From the NCBI RefSeq assembly GCF_008932115.1, contig NZ_CP044543.1:2170001-2234000 (forward strand): a DNA stretch of 64,000 nucleotides, in the 5' to 3' direction. This document shows, in pieces, positions 42,157-51,058 of this stretch (the stretch's first letter is position 1; every line of letters starts with the position of its first letter). Under the pieces are notes generated by a model. The model did not search any database and was not told where the DNA came from. It was given only the letters and a program-made list of their open reading frames with translations. The stretch comes from Bradyrhizobium betae (GTDB lineage Bacteria; Pseudomonadota; Alphaproteobacteria; Rhizobiales; Xanthobacteraceae). The translations under genes were made by a program, and so were the position numbers.

Positions 42157-43524
42157 ATGACGCGACAGATGGTCCTTGTCGGCTTCCTCCAGGCGCAGAA
42201 CTGCACCAACTTGCCAAGCTCCTGGCGGCATCCGGACTCGCGCGCCGATTCGATGTCGGCGGATTATTACCAGGAGATCGCAAGGATCCTCGAGGCCGGC
42301 AAATTCCACATGGCTTTCTTCGACGATCGCCTGGCGATGCCGGACCGCTACGGCAACGACCACGCCCACACCGTGGAATACGGCATCCGTTGCGTGAAGA
42401 TGGATCCGCTGATCGTGCTGACGACGATGGGCCTCGTCACCGAGAAGCTCGGCCTCGGCGCAACATGCTCGACCACTTACTACGAACCTTTCGACGTCGC
42501 CCGCCGTTTCGCAACGCTCGACCTGATGTCCGGTGGCCGCGCCGGCTGGAACGTCGTCACCTCGCTCAATGACGGCGAGGCGCTCAACATGGGGCGCGAT
42601 TCCCATCCCGAACATGATTCCCGCTACGACAAGGCCGACGAGTTCATGGAGGTCGTGCTCGGCCATTGGGACACCTGGGAGGACGGTGCGCTCATCATGG
42701 ACAAGAAGAGCGGCCGCTTTGCCGATCCGGCCAAGGTGAAGCGGCTCGATCACAAGGGCGCGGCCTTCAAGTCCCGCGGACCTTTCACCGTGCCACGCTC
42801 GGATCAGGGTAACCCCGTCATCATCCAGGCCGGCGCATCGGGCCGCGGCCAGCGCTTTGCCGGGCGATGGGGCGAGGTGATCTTCACCGCCGCACGCAAC
42901 CTCGCGGGCGCCAGGGAAGGCTACGCGGCCGTGCGCAACGAGGCCGCAAAAGCCGGTCGCGATCCCGACCAGATGTTCCTCTGCAATCTGACGACGCCGG
43001 TCTGCGCCGCCACCAAGGCCGAAGCCGAAGACAAGATGGCGCTGATCAACAAGCTGCCGCTCGAGATCGACGCTCTGTCGCTGCTCGCCGAAGCGCTCAA
43101 TTACGACTTCGCCTCCAAGGATCTCGACGAGCCGCTGACGACGGACGAACTGAAGAGCATGCAGGGCATTCTGGGCATCCGCGACGGCGTGCTGAAGAAC
43201 TCGGGCAAGAGCAATCCGAGCGCACGCGACTTCGTCACCTTCTCCGGCCGTGGTCAGGTTCATGACGCCATGGTCGGCGGCCCCAGGGAGATCGCGGACA
43301 GGCTGGAGGAGATGTTCGTCGAGCGCGGCTGCGACGGTTTCGTCATCGCCGCGACTTACGTGCCCGGCTCGTATGCGGACTTCGTGCAGCACGTCGTGCC
43401 GGAATTGCAGCGGCGCGGCCTGTTCCAGAAGGAGTATCGCGGCAAGACGCTGCGGGAAAATCTCGGTCTGAAGCGGCCGGCCGCAGGCGCCTGGAAGGTG
43501 CAACCGCGCGATGCCGCGGAATAA
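42157..43524 (+). CDS. LLM-class flavin-dependent monooxygenase (NtaA/SnaA/DszA family)
   Basis: A 455-residue bacterial-luciferase-like enzyme. The family's segments are clear: MTRQMVLVGFLQAQNCTNLP at the start, LGLGATCSTTYYEPFDVARRFATLD near 104-128, GRAGWNVVTSLND and the R-x-Y-DKADEFMEV run. These enzymes use reduced FMN and O2 to oxidise nitrilotriacetate, sulfur heterocycles or similar compounds, and need a separate flavin reductase, which is not seen nearby. Middle gene of an apparent operon with a dehydrogenase and a fumarylacetoacetate hydrolase-like protein. Confidence 0.9.
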   Translation: MTRQMVLVGFLQAQNCTNLPSSWRHPDSRADSMSADYYQEIARILEAGKFHMAFFDDRLAMPDRYGNDHAHTVEYGIRCVKMDPLIVLTTMGLVTEKLGLGATCSTTYYEPFDVARRFATLDLMSGGRAGWNVVTSLNDGEALNMGRDSHPEHDSRYDKADEFMEVVLGHWDTWEDGALIMDKKSGRFADPAKVKRLDHKGAAFKSRGPFTVPRSDQGNPVIIQAGASGRGQRFAGRWGEVIFTAARNLAGAREGYAAVRNEAAKAGRDPDQMFLCNLTTPVCAATKAEAEDKMALINKLPLEIDALSLLAEALNYDFASKDLDEPLTTDELKSMQGILGIRDGVLKNSGKSNPSARDFVTFSGRGQVHDAMVGGPREIADRLEEMFVERGCDGFVIAATYVPGSYADFVQHVVPELQRRGLFQKEYRGKTLRENLGLKRPAAGAWKVQPRDAAE

Positions 43525-43539
43525 CAACGAGGACAGGAC

Positions 43540-44325
43540 ATGCGCTGGCTGAAATTCACCGCCTCGGACAAGACATCCTGGAGCATCGTCGAAGGCGACC
43601 GGGTGATTGCGGTCGACGGCGATCCCTTTGGCGAATGGCAGCGCTCCTCGCGCACCCATGCACTTGGCGACGTCAAGATCGAGCTGCCGCTGATCCCGCG
43701 CACCTTCTATTGCGTCGGTTTGAACTACCTCAAGCACCTGAAGGAGGCCGCCGACAAAGCGGGTACCGTGCCGGCCGTGCCTGATCGGCCCGAGATCGGC
43801 TACCGCGCCCAGAACGCGCTGATCGCGCATGACGAGGACGTCGTGATCCCGTCCTTTGCGACCGACAAGATCCACTATGAGGGCGAGCTCGTCGTCGTCA
43901 TCGGCAAGAAGGTGAAGCATCTCACCAAGCAGAACGCGATGGACTGCGTGTTCGGCTACACCATCGGCAACGACGTCAGCGAGCGCAGCTGGCAGAAGGC
44001 CGACCGCAGCCTGTGGCGCTCGAAGAACGCCGACACCTTCAAGCCGATGGGCCCGTGGATCGAGACCGAGGCCGACCTCGCCAGGATGCAGACCGTCGTC
44101 CGGGTCAACGGCAAGGAGACCAACCGCTTCCAGACCAACGACATGATCTTTGGCGTGGTCCCGTTTCTGGTCGAGCTGACCAAGTATTTCACGCTGTGGC
44201 CGGGCGACGTGATCTGGATGGGCACCGATGGCGCATCGCCTGATATCAAGCACGGCGATGTCGTGGAGATCGACATCACCGGCGTGGGGACGCTGCGGAA
44301 CAGGTTCGTGCGGAAGCAGCGGTAG
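43540..44325 (+). CDS. Fumarylacetoacetate hydrolase family protein
   Basis: A 261-residue single-domain FAH protein. Metal-binding and catalytic parts are visible: FYCVGLNYLKHLKEA, IHYEGELVVVIGKK, GYTIGNDVSERSWQ and the C-terminal GDVIWMGTDGASPDIKHGDVVEIDI, where the usual GTP...G pattern is GTDGAS. Relatives are hydratases, isomerases or hydrolases of beta-diketo acids in aromatic catabolism. Last gene of the operon with Ldh2 and the flavin monooxygenase; convergent with the Lrp regulator. Confidence 0.9.
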   Translation: MRWLKFTASDKTSWSIVEGDRVIAVDGDPFGEWQRSSRTHALGDVKIELPLIPRTFYCVGLNYLKHLKEAADKAGTVPAVPDRPEIGYRAQNALIAHDEDVVIPSFATDKIHYEGELVVVIGKKVKHLTKQNAMDCVFGYTIGNDVSERSWQKADRSLWRSKNADTFKPMGPWIETEADLARMQTVVRVNGKETNRFQTNDMIFGVVPFLVELTKYFTLWPGDVIWMGTDGASPDIKHGDVVEIDITGVGTLRNRFVRKQR

Positions 44326-44334
44326 CGATGCCGA

Positions 44335-44790
44335 TCAAAACGGCAGCGCCACGCTGGTCTTGATCTCCTTCAGCACCACATTGCTGCGGACATGGCGGAT
44401 GCCGGGAATGCGGAACATGAATTCGTCGAGGAAGCGGTTGTAGGCCGCCATGTCCTGCACGACGACGCGCAAATGATAGTCGGCGTCCCCCGTGGTCGCG
44501 AAGCACTCCAGCACCTCCCGGCGCTTCGTGACCCGCGAAACAAACTCGTCGACGAATTTGGTGTCGTGCCGCTCCAGCGAGACATGGAGAATCGCGGACA
44601 TGGCAAAGCCGGCCTGCTCGCGCGCAATCAGCGCCGCATAGCCCTTGATCACACCGCTCTCCTCCAGCGCGCGCACCCGGCGCCAGCAGGCCGAGGTGGA
44701 CATGCCGACCTCGTCGGCCAGCTGCTGGTTGGTGGCGCGGCCGTCTTTCTGGAGATGGGCGAGAATCCGCGTGTCCTGCTCTTCAATCAT
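44335..44790 (-). CDS. Lrp/AsnC-family transcriptional regulator
   Basis: A 151-residue regulator with an N-terminal helix-turn-helix (LADEVGMSTSACWRRVRALEESGVI) and the C-terminal RAM ligand domain (CFATTGDADYHLRVVVQDMAAYNRFLDE). Lrp-type proteins sense amino acids. It is divergent from the indolepyruvate oxidoreductase gene and very likely controls it, in response to an aromatic or branched amino acid (inference). Confidence 0.92.
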   Translation of the reverse strand: MIEEQDTRILAHLQKDGRATNQQLADEVGMSTSACWRRVRALEESGVIKGYAALIAREQAGFAMSAILHVSLERHDTKFVDEFVSRVTKRREVLECFATTGDADYHLRVVVQDMAAYNRFLDEFMFRIPGIRHVRSNVVLKEIKTSVALPF

Positions 44791-44810
44791 GAAGGCTCCT
44801 CAATTCGATC

Positions 44811-44887
44811 AAATCTACCGGACTTTAGCTCGATTTGCAAAATTCTACCGTAAATCAGGCCTGCAGGGGATAGATAGGTAAGACCTA
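44811..44887. promoter_or_regulatory. Repeated motifs in the Lrp/indolepyruvate oxidoreductase spacer
   Basis: Two direct repeats, AAATCTACCG (44811-44820) and AATTCTACCG (44841-44850), lie exactly 30 bases apart, about three helical turns. An inverted repeat TAGGT-AAG-ACCTA follows at 44875-44887. The array lies between the divergent starts, in AT-rich DNA, as expected for an octameric Lrp-type regulator. Confidence 0.55.
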
Positions 44888-44943
44888 CCAGCCTCCCCGG
44901 CATACCCTTCCACCATCGGTCAGGATGCAGCGCGAGGTCCGCC

Positions 44944-47900
44944 ATGGACGCCATTCCGTCACTCGATGCCTACGAGCTCTCGGACCGCTATGATCGTGAC
45001 GAGGACCGCGTCTTCCTCACGGGCACGCAGGCGATCGTCCGCATCGCGCTCGACCAAAGGCGACGCGACCGTGCCGTGGGGCTGAATACCGCGGGCTTCA
45101 TCTCGGGCTATCGCGGCTCGCCGCTCGGCGGCGTCGATCTCGAGCTCTGGCGCATCCAGGAGCGGCTCAAGCAAGACCGCATCGAGTTCCTGCCGGCCGT
45201 GAACGAGGACCTTGCCGCAACCGCTGTGCTCGGCTCGCAGCAGGTGGAGACGCAAGTCGACCGCGAGGTCGATGGCGTGTTCGGCCTCTGGTACGGCAAG
45301 GGCCCCGGCGTCGATCGCTCCGGCGATGCGCTCAAGCACGGCAACGCCTACGGCTCCTCGCCGCATGGCGGCGTGCTGGTGGTCGCCGGCGACGACCATG
45401 GCTGCGTGTCCTCTTCGATGCCGCATCAGTCAGACGTCGCCTTCATGAGCTGGTTCATGCCGACGCTACATCCGGCCGACGTCGGCGAATATCTCGCATT
45501 CGGCGAATATGGCTACGCGCTGAGCCGCTTCTCCGGCATGTGGGTCGGCTTCAAGGCGATCTCGGAGATCGTGGAATCAGGCGCGTCCGTCGAACTGCGC
45601 CCGCCGCGAATCTTCCGCACGCCCGACTTCACACCACCGCCGGGTGGACTGCACTATCGCTGGCCCGACCTGCCGGGTCCGCAGATCGAGGAGCGGCTGG
45701 AGGCGAAGAAGCACGCGGTCTACGCCTTCGCGAAGGCCAATCCGATCGACCGCCGCATCTACGACATTCCCAACGCCGGCTACGGCATCGTCACCACCGG
45801 CAAGGCACATCACGATCTGATGGAAGCGCTGCGGCTGATGGGCCTCGACGAGGCCGCCTGCCGCCGCATCGGCATCGACGTCTACAAGGTCGGCATGGTC
45901 TGGCCACTGGCGCTGCACGACGCCATGGACTTCGTGAAGGGCAAGCGCGAGATTCTCGTCGTCGAGGAAAAGCGCGGCATCATCGAGAGCCAGTTCAAGG
46001 AATATTTCTACGATTATCCCGGCAGCAAGCCCGAGCGCATGGTCGGCAAGCACGACGAAACCGGCGCCCGGCTGATCTCATGGATCGGCGAGTTGTCCCC
46101 GCGCGCGCTGGCTGGCGTGCTTGCGCGCCGGCTCGATCCGATGTTTCCGGGGCTCAATCTCGCCGCGCGGGCCGCCGCGCTGCTGCCGGAGGCGGCGCGC
46201 ACGATCAACGTCCCGGGCGCGACGCGCACGCCCTATTTCTGCTCGGGATGTCCGCACAACACATCGACGAAGGTGCCGGAGGGCTCGAAGGCACTGGCCG
46301 GCATCGGCTGTCACTTCATGGCGAGCTGGATGGACCGCGAGACCTCCTCGCTGATCCAGATGGGCGGCGAAGGCGTGAACTGGGCCGCTTCGTCCAGATT
46401 CACCGGCCACAAGCACATCTTCCAGAATCTCGGCGAAGGCACCTATTATCATTCGGGCTCGATGGCCATCCGCCAGGCCATCGCGGCCAAGGCCAACATC
46501 ACCTACAAGATCCTGTTCAACGACGCCGTCGCCATGACCGGCGGCCAGCCGGTCGACGGCCCCGTCAGCGTGCACGCCATCGCACATAGCGTCCGCGCCG
46601 AAGGCGTGATGCGCATCGCGCTGGTGTCGGACGATCCCGCGCAATTTTCGCCGGCGGACCTGCCTGATGGTGTCAGCATCCATCCGCGCGAGGAGATGGA
46701 TGCCGTGCAGCGCGAACTGCGTGACGTCTCCGGCGTGTCGGTGCTGATCTATCAGCAAACCTGTGCCACCGAGAAGCGGCGCCGGCGCAAGCGCGGCCAG
46801 ATGGCTGATCCAAAACGCTTTGCCTATATCAACGACCTCGTCTGCGAAGGATGCGGCGACTGCTCGGTCGAATCCAACTGCCTCAGCGTCGAACCGAAGG
46901 AGACGCCGTTCGGCCGCAAGCGCCAGATCAATCTGTCGTCCTGCAACAAGGACTTCTCCTGCCTCAATGGCTTTTGTCCGAGTTTTGTCACCGTCGAGGG
47001 CGCCACGCGCCGGAAGAAGAGCGCGAGCCAGATCGACGCGGTCGGCCGCGCCGCCACGCTTGTCCTGCCGCCCCCCGCATCGCTCGACCAGCCCTACGAC
47101 CTGCTCGTGACCGGCGTCGGCGGCACCGGCGTGATCACGGTCGGTGCGCTGATCGGCATGGCCGCGCATCTCGAACGACGCGGCGTCTCGGTGCTGGACT
47201 TCACCGGCTTTGCGCAAAAATTCGGACCGGTACTGAGCTACATTCGCCTCGCGGCGTCTCCCGAGGCGCTGCACCAGGCCCGCATCGACCAGGGCGCCGC
47301 CGATGCGCTGATCGGCTGCGACCTCGTCGTCAGTTCCTCGCCCAAGGCGTCCGGCACCTATCGCCGTGGCACGCGTGCCGCCGTGAACACCGCGGAGATG
47401 CCGACCGGCGACGTCGTCCGCTTCCGCGACGCCGATCTCGCCTCGCCCGCCCGCCTGCGCGCCATCCGGCAGGTCATCGGCAACGACAATCTCGACACGA
47501 TCAACGCCAACGCGCTGGCCGAACGGCTGCTGGGCGATGCCGTTCATGCCAACATCATCATGTTGGGCTTCGCCTGGCAGCGCGGACTGGTGCCGGTCTC
47601 ACTGCAGGCGCTGCTGCGCGCGATCGAGCTGAACGGCGTCGCGGTCGAGCGCAACAAGCAGGCCTTTGCCTGGGGCCGGATTGCCGCCGCCGATCCCGAC
47701 GTTCTGCCGAAGACGGACGAAGCGCCAGAGGCCAAGACACTCGACCAGTTCATCGCCCGCCGCGCCGATTTCCTCGGGGATTATCAGGACGGGGCTTATG
47801 CAGCGCGATATCGGGCGATGATCGAGAAGATTCGGAGCGCTGAAGCTCCGCTGAAGAGCGAGGCACTGACCGAGGCGGTTGCACGCTCTCTATTCAAGCT

Positions 47901-48393
47901 GATGGCCTACAAGGACGAATACGAGGTGGCGCGACTGCACATGCAGAGCGGCTTCCTCGACGAGTTGAAGCGCGAATTCGAGGACGGCTTCAGCGTGAAG
48001 TATCATCTCGCCCCGCCATTCCTGCCGTCCAAACGCGACGCCCGCGGCCGCCCCCGCAAGCGCGCCCTCGGCCAGTGGATCCAGATGCCGCTCGCGATGC
48101 TGGCGCGCTTGAAGGGATTGCGTGGGACGCCGTTCGATCCGTTCGGCTACACGGCCGAGCGTCGCGCGGAGCGGGAGCTGATCAGCTGGTATGAAGGCCT
48201 GATCGAACGAATGCTCGGTCAGCTCGACGCAGCGCGTCTGCCCGACCTCATTGCCATCGCAAAAGCGCCGATGGAGATCCGTGGCTATGGACCCGTGAAG
48301 GACAGCGCGATCGCCAAGGTGAGGCCCGAGGTCGAACGGCGACTTGCGAATTTGACGACGCTGGTGACACAAAAGATGCACGCCCACGGTTGA
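44944..48393 (+). CDS. Indolepyruvate:ferredoxin oxidoreductase, fused subunits
   Basis: An 1149-residue fusion of the IorA and IorB parts. The N-terminal about 590 residues bind thiamine diphosphate; GIGCHFMASWM and the TGGQPVDGPVS segment belong to this part. A ferredoxin-like cluster follows with C634, C637, C640 and C646, then more cysteines (NLSSCNKDFSCLNGFCPSF). The C-terminal part from about 720 is the gamma subunit-like domain (VTGVGGTGVITVG). It converts indole-3-pyruvate and other arylpyruvates to aryl-acetyl-CoA, reducing ferredoxin, in aromatic amino acid breakdown. Aerobic alphaproteobacteria carry this fused form. Divergent from the Lrp gene; amidase follows 76 bases later. Confidence 0.93.
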   Translation: MDAIPSLDAYELSDRYDRDEDRVFLTGTQAIVRIALDQRRRDRAVGLNTAGFISGYRGSPLGGVDLELWRIQERLKQDRIEFLPAVNEDLAATAVLGSQQVETQVDREVDGVFGLWYGKGPGVDRSGDALKHGNAYGSSPHGGVLVVAGDDHGCVSSSMPHQSDVAFMSWFMPTLHPADVGEYLAFGEYGYALSRFSGMWVGFKAISEIVESGASVELRPPRIFRTPDFTPPPGGLHYRWPDLPGPQIEERLEAKKHAVYAFAKANPIDRRIYDIPNAGYGIVTTGKAHHDLMEALRLMGLDEAACRRIGIDVYKVGMVWPLALHDAMDFVKGKREILVVEEKRGIIESQFKEYFYDYPGSKPERMVGKHDETGARLISWIGELSPRALAGVLARRLDPMFPGLNLAARAAALLPEAARTINVPGATRTPYFCSGCPHNTSTKVPEGSKALAGIGCHFMASWMDRETSSLIQMGGEGVNWAASSRFTGHKHIFQNLGEGTYYHSGSMAIRQAIAAKANITYKILFNDAVAMTGGQPVDGPVSVHAIAHSVRAEGVMRIALVSDDPAQFSPADLPDGVSIHPREEMDAVQRELRDVSGVSVLIYQQTCATEKRRRRKRGQMADPKRFAYINDLVCEGCGDCSVESNCLSVEPKETPFGRKRQINLSSCNKDFSCLNGFCPSFVTVEGATRRKKSASQIDAVGRAATLVLPPPASLDQPYDLLVTGVGGTGVITVGALIGMAAHLERRGVSVLDFTGFAQKFGPVLSYIRLAASPEALHQARIDQGAADALIGCDLVVSSSPKASGTYRRGTRAAVNTAEMPTGDVVRFRDADLASPARLRAIRQVIGNDNLDTINANALAERLLGDAVHANIIMLGFAWQRGLVPVSLQALLRAIELNGVAVERNKQAFAWGRIAAADPDVLPKTDEAPEAKTLDQFIARRADFLGDYQDGAYAARYRAMIEKIRSAEAPLKSEALTEAVARSLFKLMAYKDEYEVARLHMQSGFLDELKREFEDGFSVKYHLAPPFLPSKRDARGRPRKRALGQWIQMPLAMLARLKGLRGTPFDPFGYTAERRAERELISWYEGLIERMLGQLDAARLPDLIAIAKAPMEIRGYGPVKDSAIAKVRPEVERRLANLTTLVTQKMHAHG

Positions 48394-48469
48394 CGAGGCG
48401 CCAGTGAGGCCTCAGCCTCGCGGCATCGAGGAGTGCCCTGTTGGCGCCCCTGCCATCGGATGACGCATC

Positions 48470-49888
48470 ATGGATTTCGACCAGTTGACCCTGAGCCAGG
48501 CCGCCGCCGACGTCCGCGCCGGCAAGGTCACGAGCACGGCGCTCACGACGGAGGCTCTCGCCCGCGCAAAAGCCAAGGCCGACCTCAATGCCTTCGTCAC
48601 CCTCGACGAAGCCGGCGCCTTGAAGGCTGCAGCCGCGTACGACGCGACAGGCGACAAGACAAAGCCGCTCGCCGGCGTGCCCATCGTGATCAAGGACAAC
48701 ATCGAGGTCGCGGGACTGCCTTGTAGTGCCGGCACGCCCGCGCTGAAGAATTACAGTCCGAGGGCCGACGCGCCCGTGGTCGCAAAGTTGCGGGCCGCCG
48801 GCGCGATCATCATCGGCAAGACCAACATGCACGAGCTCGCCTTCGGCATCTCCGGCTACAACACCGCGTTCAAGACCGGCGCGGAGTTCGGCGTACGCAA
48901 CGCCTATGACCGCGCGCTGATCGCTGGCGGCTCCTCGTCAGGCACGGGCGCTGCGATCGGCGCACGGATCGTCGCGGGCGGGCTCGGCACCGATACCGGC
49001 GGATCGGTCCGGGTGCCGGCTGCGCTGAACGGATGCGCCTCGCTGCGCCCGACCCTCGGGCGCTATCCGCAAGGAGGCATCGCGCCGATCTCGCACACCC
49101 GAGATACCGCGGGCCCCATGGCAGCGACCATCGGGGACGTCGCTTTGCTCGACCGCGTCATCGCGGGTGGCGACGAGGTTACGCCGGCCGATCTGAAGCA
49201 GGTACGGATCGGCGTCGTGAAGCCGATGCTGACCAATCTCGACGCCGACACCGACGCTGCGTTCCAGGCGGCCGTCGCGAAACTGAAGGCGCAGGGCGTC
49301 ACGGTCGTCGAGATCGAGATGCCGCAACTGGCCGAGCTCAATGGCCAAATCAGCTTTCCGGTCGCGCTCTACGAAGCCTATGACGATCTGGTCGCCTATC
49401 TCGATCATACCGGCACGGGCCTCAGCGTCGAGGCTCTGGCACAGGAGATTTCCAGCGCCGACGTCAAGGGCACCTATGATGGCCTGGTAATTCCGCGCAA
49501 ACTCCCTGCCCCCGATGGCACACTGGTTGACGCCAAGCCGATCTACGACGCAGCGATCAAGACCGCGCGCCCCGCGCTGCAGGCGCTCTACGGCAAGACC
49601 TTTGCCGACAACCGGCTCGACACCATCGCTTTCCCGACCACGCCGCGCGTTGCCATTCCCTCGAATCCGGAGTCCAGCACGCTGAAGAATTTCGGCCTGT
49701 TCATCCAGAACACCGATCCCGGCAGCAATGCCGGCATTCCCGGCGTGCAGATTCCGATCGCGCTTGGCACCACGAGCAAATTGCCGATTGGCCTGGAGCT
49801 GGACGGTCCCGCCGGCAGCGATCGCCGCCTGCTTGCGATCGGCATGGCGCTTGATGCCGTGTTTGGGCGATTGCCGCCGCCGCACTGA
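48470..49888 (+). CDS. Amidase, AS (amidase signature) family
   Basis: A 472-residue amidase with the catalytic triad in place: K75 in VPIVIKDNIEV, the cis-serine in GGSSSGTG near 155-156 and the nucleophile S179 in TDTGGSVR. The family includes indole-acetamide hydrolase, GatA and others; the length and sequence resemble enzymes annotated as IaaH-like in rhizobia, but specificity cannot be read from motifs alone. It may form a transcription unit with the upstream indolepyruvate oxidoreductase (76-base gap). A palindromic repeat follows. Confidence 0.88.
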   Translation: MDFDQLTLSQAAADVRAGKVTSTALTTEALARAKAKADLNAFVTLDEAGALKAAAAYDATGDKTKPLAGVPIVIKDNIEVAGLPCSAGTPALKNYSPRADAPVVAKLRAAGAIIIGKTNMHELAFGISGYNTAFKTGAEFGVRNAYDRALIAGGSSSGTGAAIGARIVAGGLGTDTGGSVRVPAALNGCASLRPTLGRYPQGGIAPISHTRDTAGPMAATIGDVALLDRVIAGGDEVTPADLKQVRIGVVKPMLTNLDADTDAAFQAAVAKLKAQGVTVVEIEMPQLAELNGQISFPVALYEAYDDLVAYLDHTGTGLSVEALAQEISSADVKGTYDGLVIPRKLPAPDGTLVDAKPIYDAAIKTARPALQALYGKTFADNRLDTIAFPTTPRVAIPSNPESSTLKNFGLFIQNTDPGSNAGIPGVQIPIALGTTSKLPIGLELDGPAGSDRRLLAIGMALDAVFGRLPPPH

Positions 49889-49894
49889 TGCTGT

Positions 49895-49987
49895 CGTAGG
49901 GTGGGCAAAGCGAAGCGTGCCCACCAACCTTAGCGAGATCGCGGAGAGATGGTGGGCACGGCACTTCGCGCCTTTGCCCACCCTACG
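49895..49987. repeat. Palindromic intergenic repeat, CGTAGGGTGGGCAAAG type
   Basis: CGTAGGGTGGGCAAAG (49895-49910) pairs perfectly with CTTTGCCCACCCTACG (49972-49987), and an inner pair around CGTGCCCACC and GGTGGGCACG lengthens the stem. A long hairpin between the convergent amidase and LysR genes. This repeat type is widespread in Bradyrhizobium (from memory). Confidence 0.9.
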
Positions 49988-50008
49988 GCACCGCCGCCGC
50001 GGCGTCGC

Positions 50009-50917
50009 TCACGCATACGGATTGATCAGCTTCTGCTGCTCGGCGCTGTGCTCAACCAGCATGTCGATGAAGGTCCTGACCTTCGCCGACAGATGATGCT
50101 TGTGCGGGTAGACAGCGTTCATCGACATCTCGACCGGTCGATACTCCGGCAACAGGCGCACCAGCCGGCCGGCGTCGAGATCGTCGCCGACCAGGAAGCC
50201 GGCCGCCAGACTGATACCTGCGCCCTGCAGCGCGGCCTCACGCAGAGCCTCGCCGCTGTTGGTGATGAGATTGCCGGAGACGCGCACCGAAGCCGGCGCG
50301 CCCTTGCGATCGAAGAAGCGCCACTCATCGAAGGGATAGTTGATGTGGCGCACGCAATTGTGCCCGGCGAGCTCTTCGAGCGTCTGCACGCGCCCATGCG
50401 CCTCGATATACGCGTGCGAGCAGCACAGCACGTGCCGCCAGGTCGCCAGGCTGCGCACGATCAGGCTCGAATCCGGCGGCGCGATCATGCGGAGCGCGAG
50501 ATCGAAGCCCTCCTCGATCAGATCGACATTGGCCTCGCCCATGCGCAGATCGACCTTCACCTCGGGATAGGTCGCGAGGAATTCCGCCATCACCGGCGCG
50601 ACGAACGGCACCATGTGCGTGGCGGTGTGGATACGCAGCGTGCCGCGCGGCGTCGACTGCAGTGCGCCGGCGATATCGTCGGCCTGTTCGAGATCGGCAA
50701 GGATCTGGGTCGAGCGATCGTAATAGGCCTTGCCGATCTCGGTGAGGCTCACCTTTCGCGTGGTGCGGTTGAGTAGCCGCACGCCGAGCCGGTCTTCCAG
50801 CGCCTGGACGTGGTTGCTCACCATGGTGGTCGACATGTTCAGCCGGCGAGCGGCGGCGGAAAAGCCGCCGTTTTCGACCACCCGGACGAAGGCGGTGAGG
50901 CTGGTGAAGCGGTCCAT
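50009..50917 (-). CDS. LysR-family transcriptional regulator of the efflux operon
   Basis: A 302-residue LysR protein: winged helix-turn-helix in residues 1-62 (FSAAARRLNMSTTMVSNHVQALEDRL, LLNRTTRKVSLTEIG) and an effector domain after it. It is divergent from the EmrAB-type efflux genes with a clear dyad between, so it is their likely regulator. The effector is unknown, probably a compound exported by the pump. Confidence 0.92.
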   Translation of the reverse strand: MDRFTSLTAFVRVVENGGFSAAARRLNMSTTMVSNHVQALEDRLGVRLLNRTTRKVSLTEIGKAYYDRSTQILADLEQADDIAGALQSTPRGTLRIHTATHMVPFVAPVMAEFLATYPEVKVDLRMGEANVDLIEEGFDLALRMIAPPDSSLIVRSLATWRHVLCCSHAYIEAHGRVQTLEELAGHNCVRHINYPFDEWRFFDRKGAPASVRVSGNLITNSGEALREAALQGAGISLAAGFLVGDDLDAGRLVRLLPEYRPVEMSMNAVYPHKHHLSAKVRTFIDMLVEHSAEQQKLINPYA

Positions 50918-50931
50918 GGGTCAAGCTCCGG

Positions 50932-50954
50932 ATTATCCGCTGTGGCTGGATAAT
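50932..50954. promoter_or_regulatory. Dyad between LysR and efflux genes, probable LysR operator
   Basis: ATTATCC (50932-50938) and GGATAAT (50948-50954) are perfect inverted repeats, 9 bases apart, 15 bases before the LysR start. A third half-site GGATTATC occurs at 50971-50978, on the side of the efflux genes. The pattern of one dyad plus an extra half-site fits LysR recognition and activation sites. Confidence 0.6.
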
Positions 50955-51058
50955 GCTTCCATTTGTTCGGGGATTATCACAAACGGGGAGACAGCGCATC
51001 TTACCGTCACCAACAGCGCACCGTGCCGATCGGGGCGGTCGGGAACTCCGAGGATGCC

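Noticed and set aside
41302-44253. A 983-codon open frame antisense to the catabolic operon
   Set aside because: It runs across three well-supported genes on the other strand and shows no protein family features.
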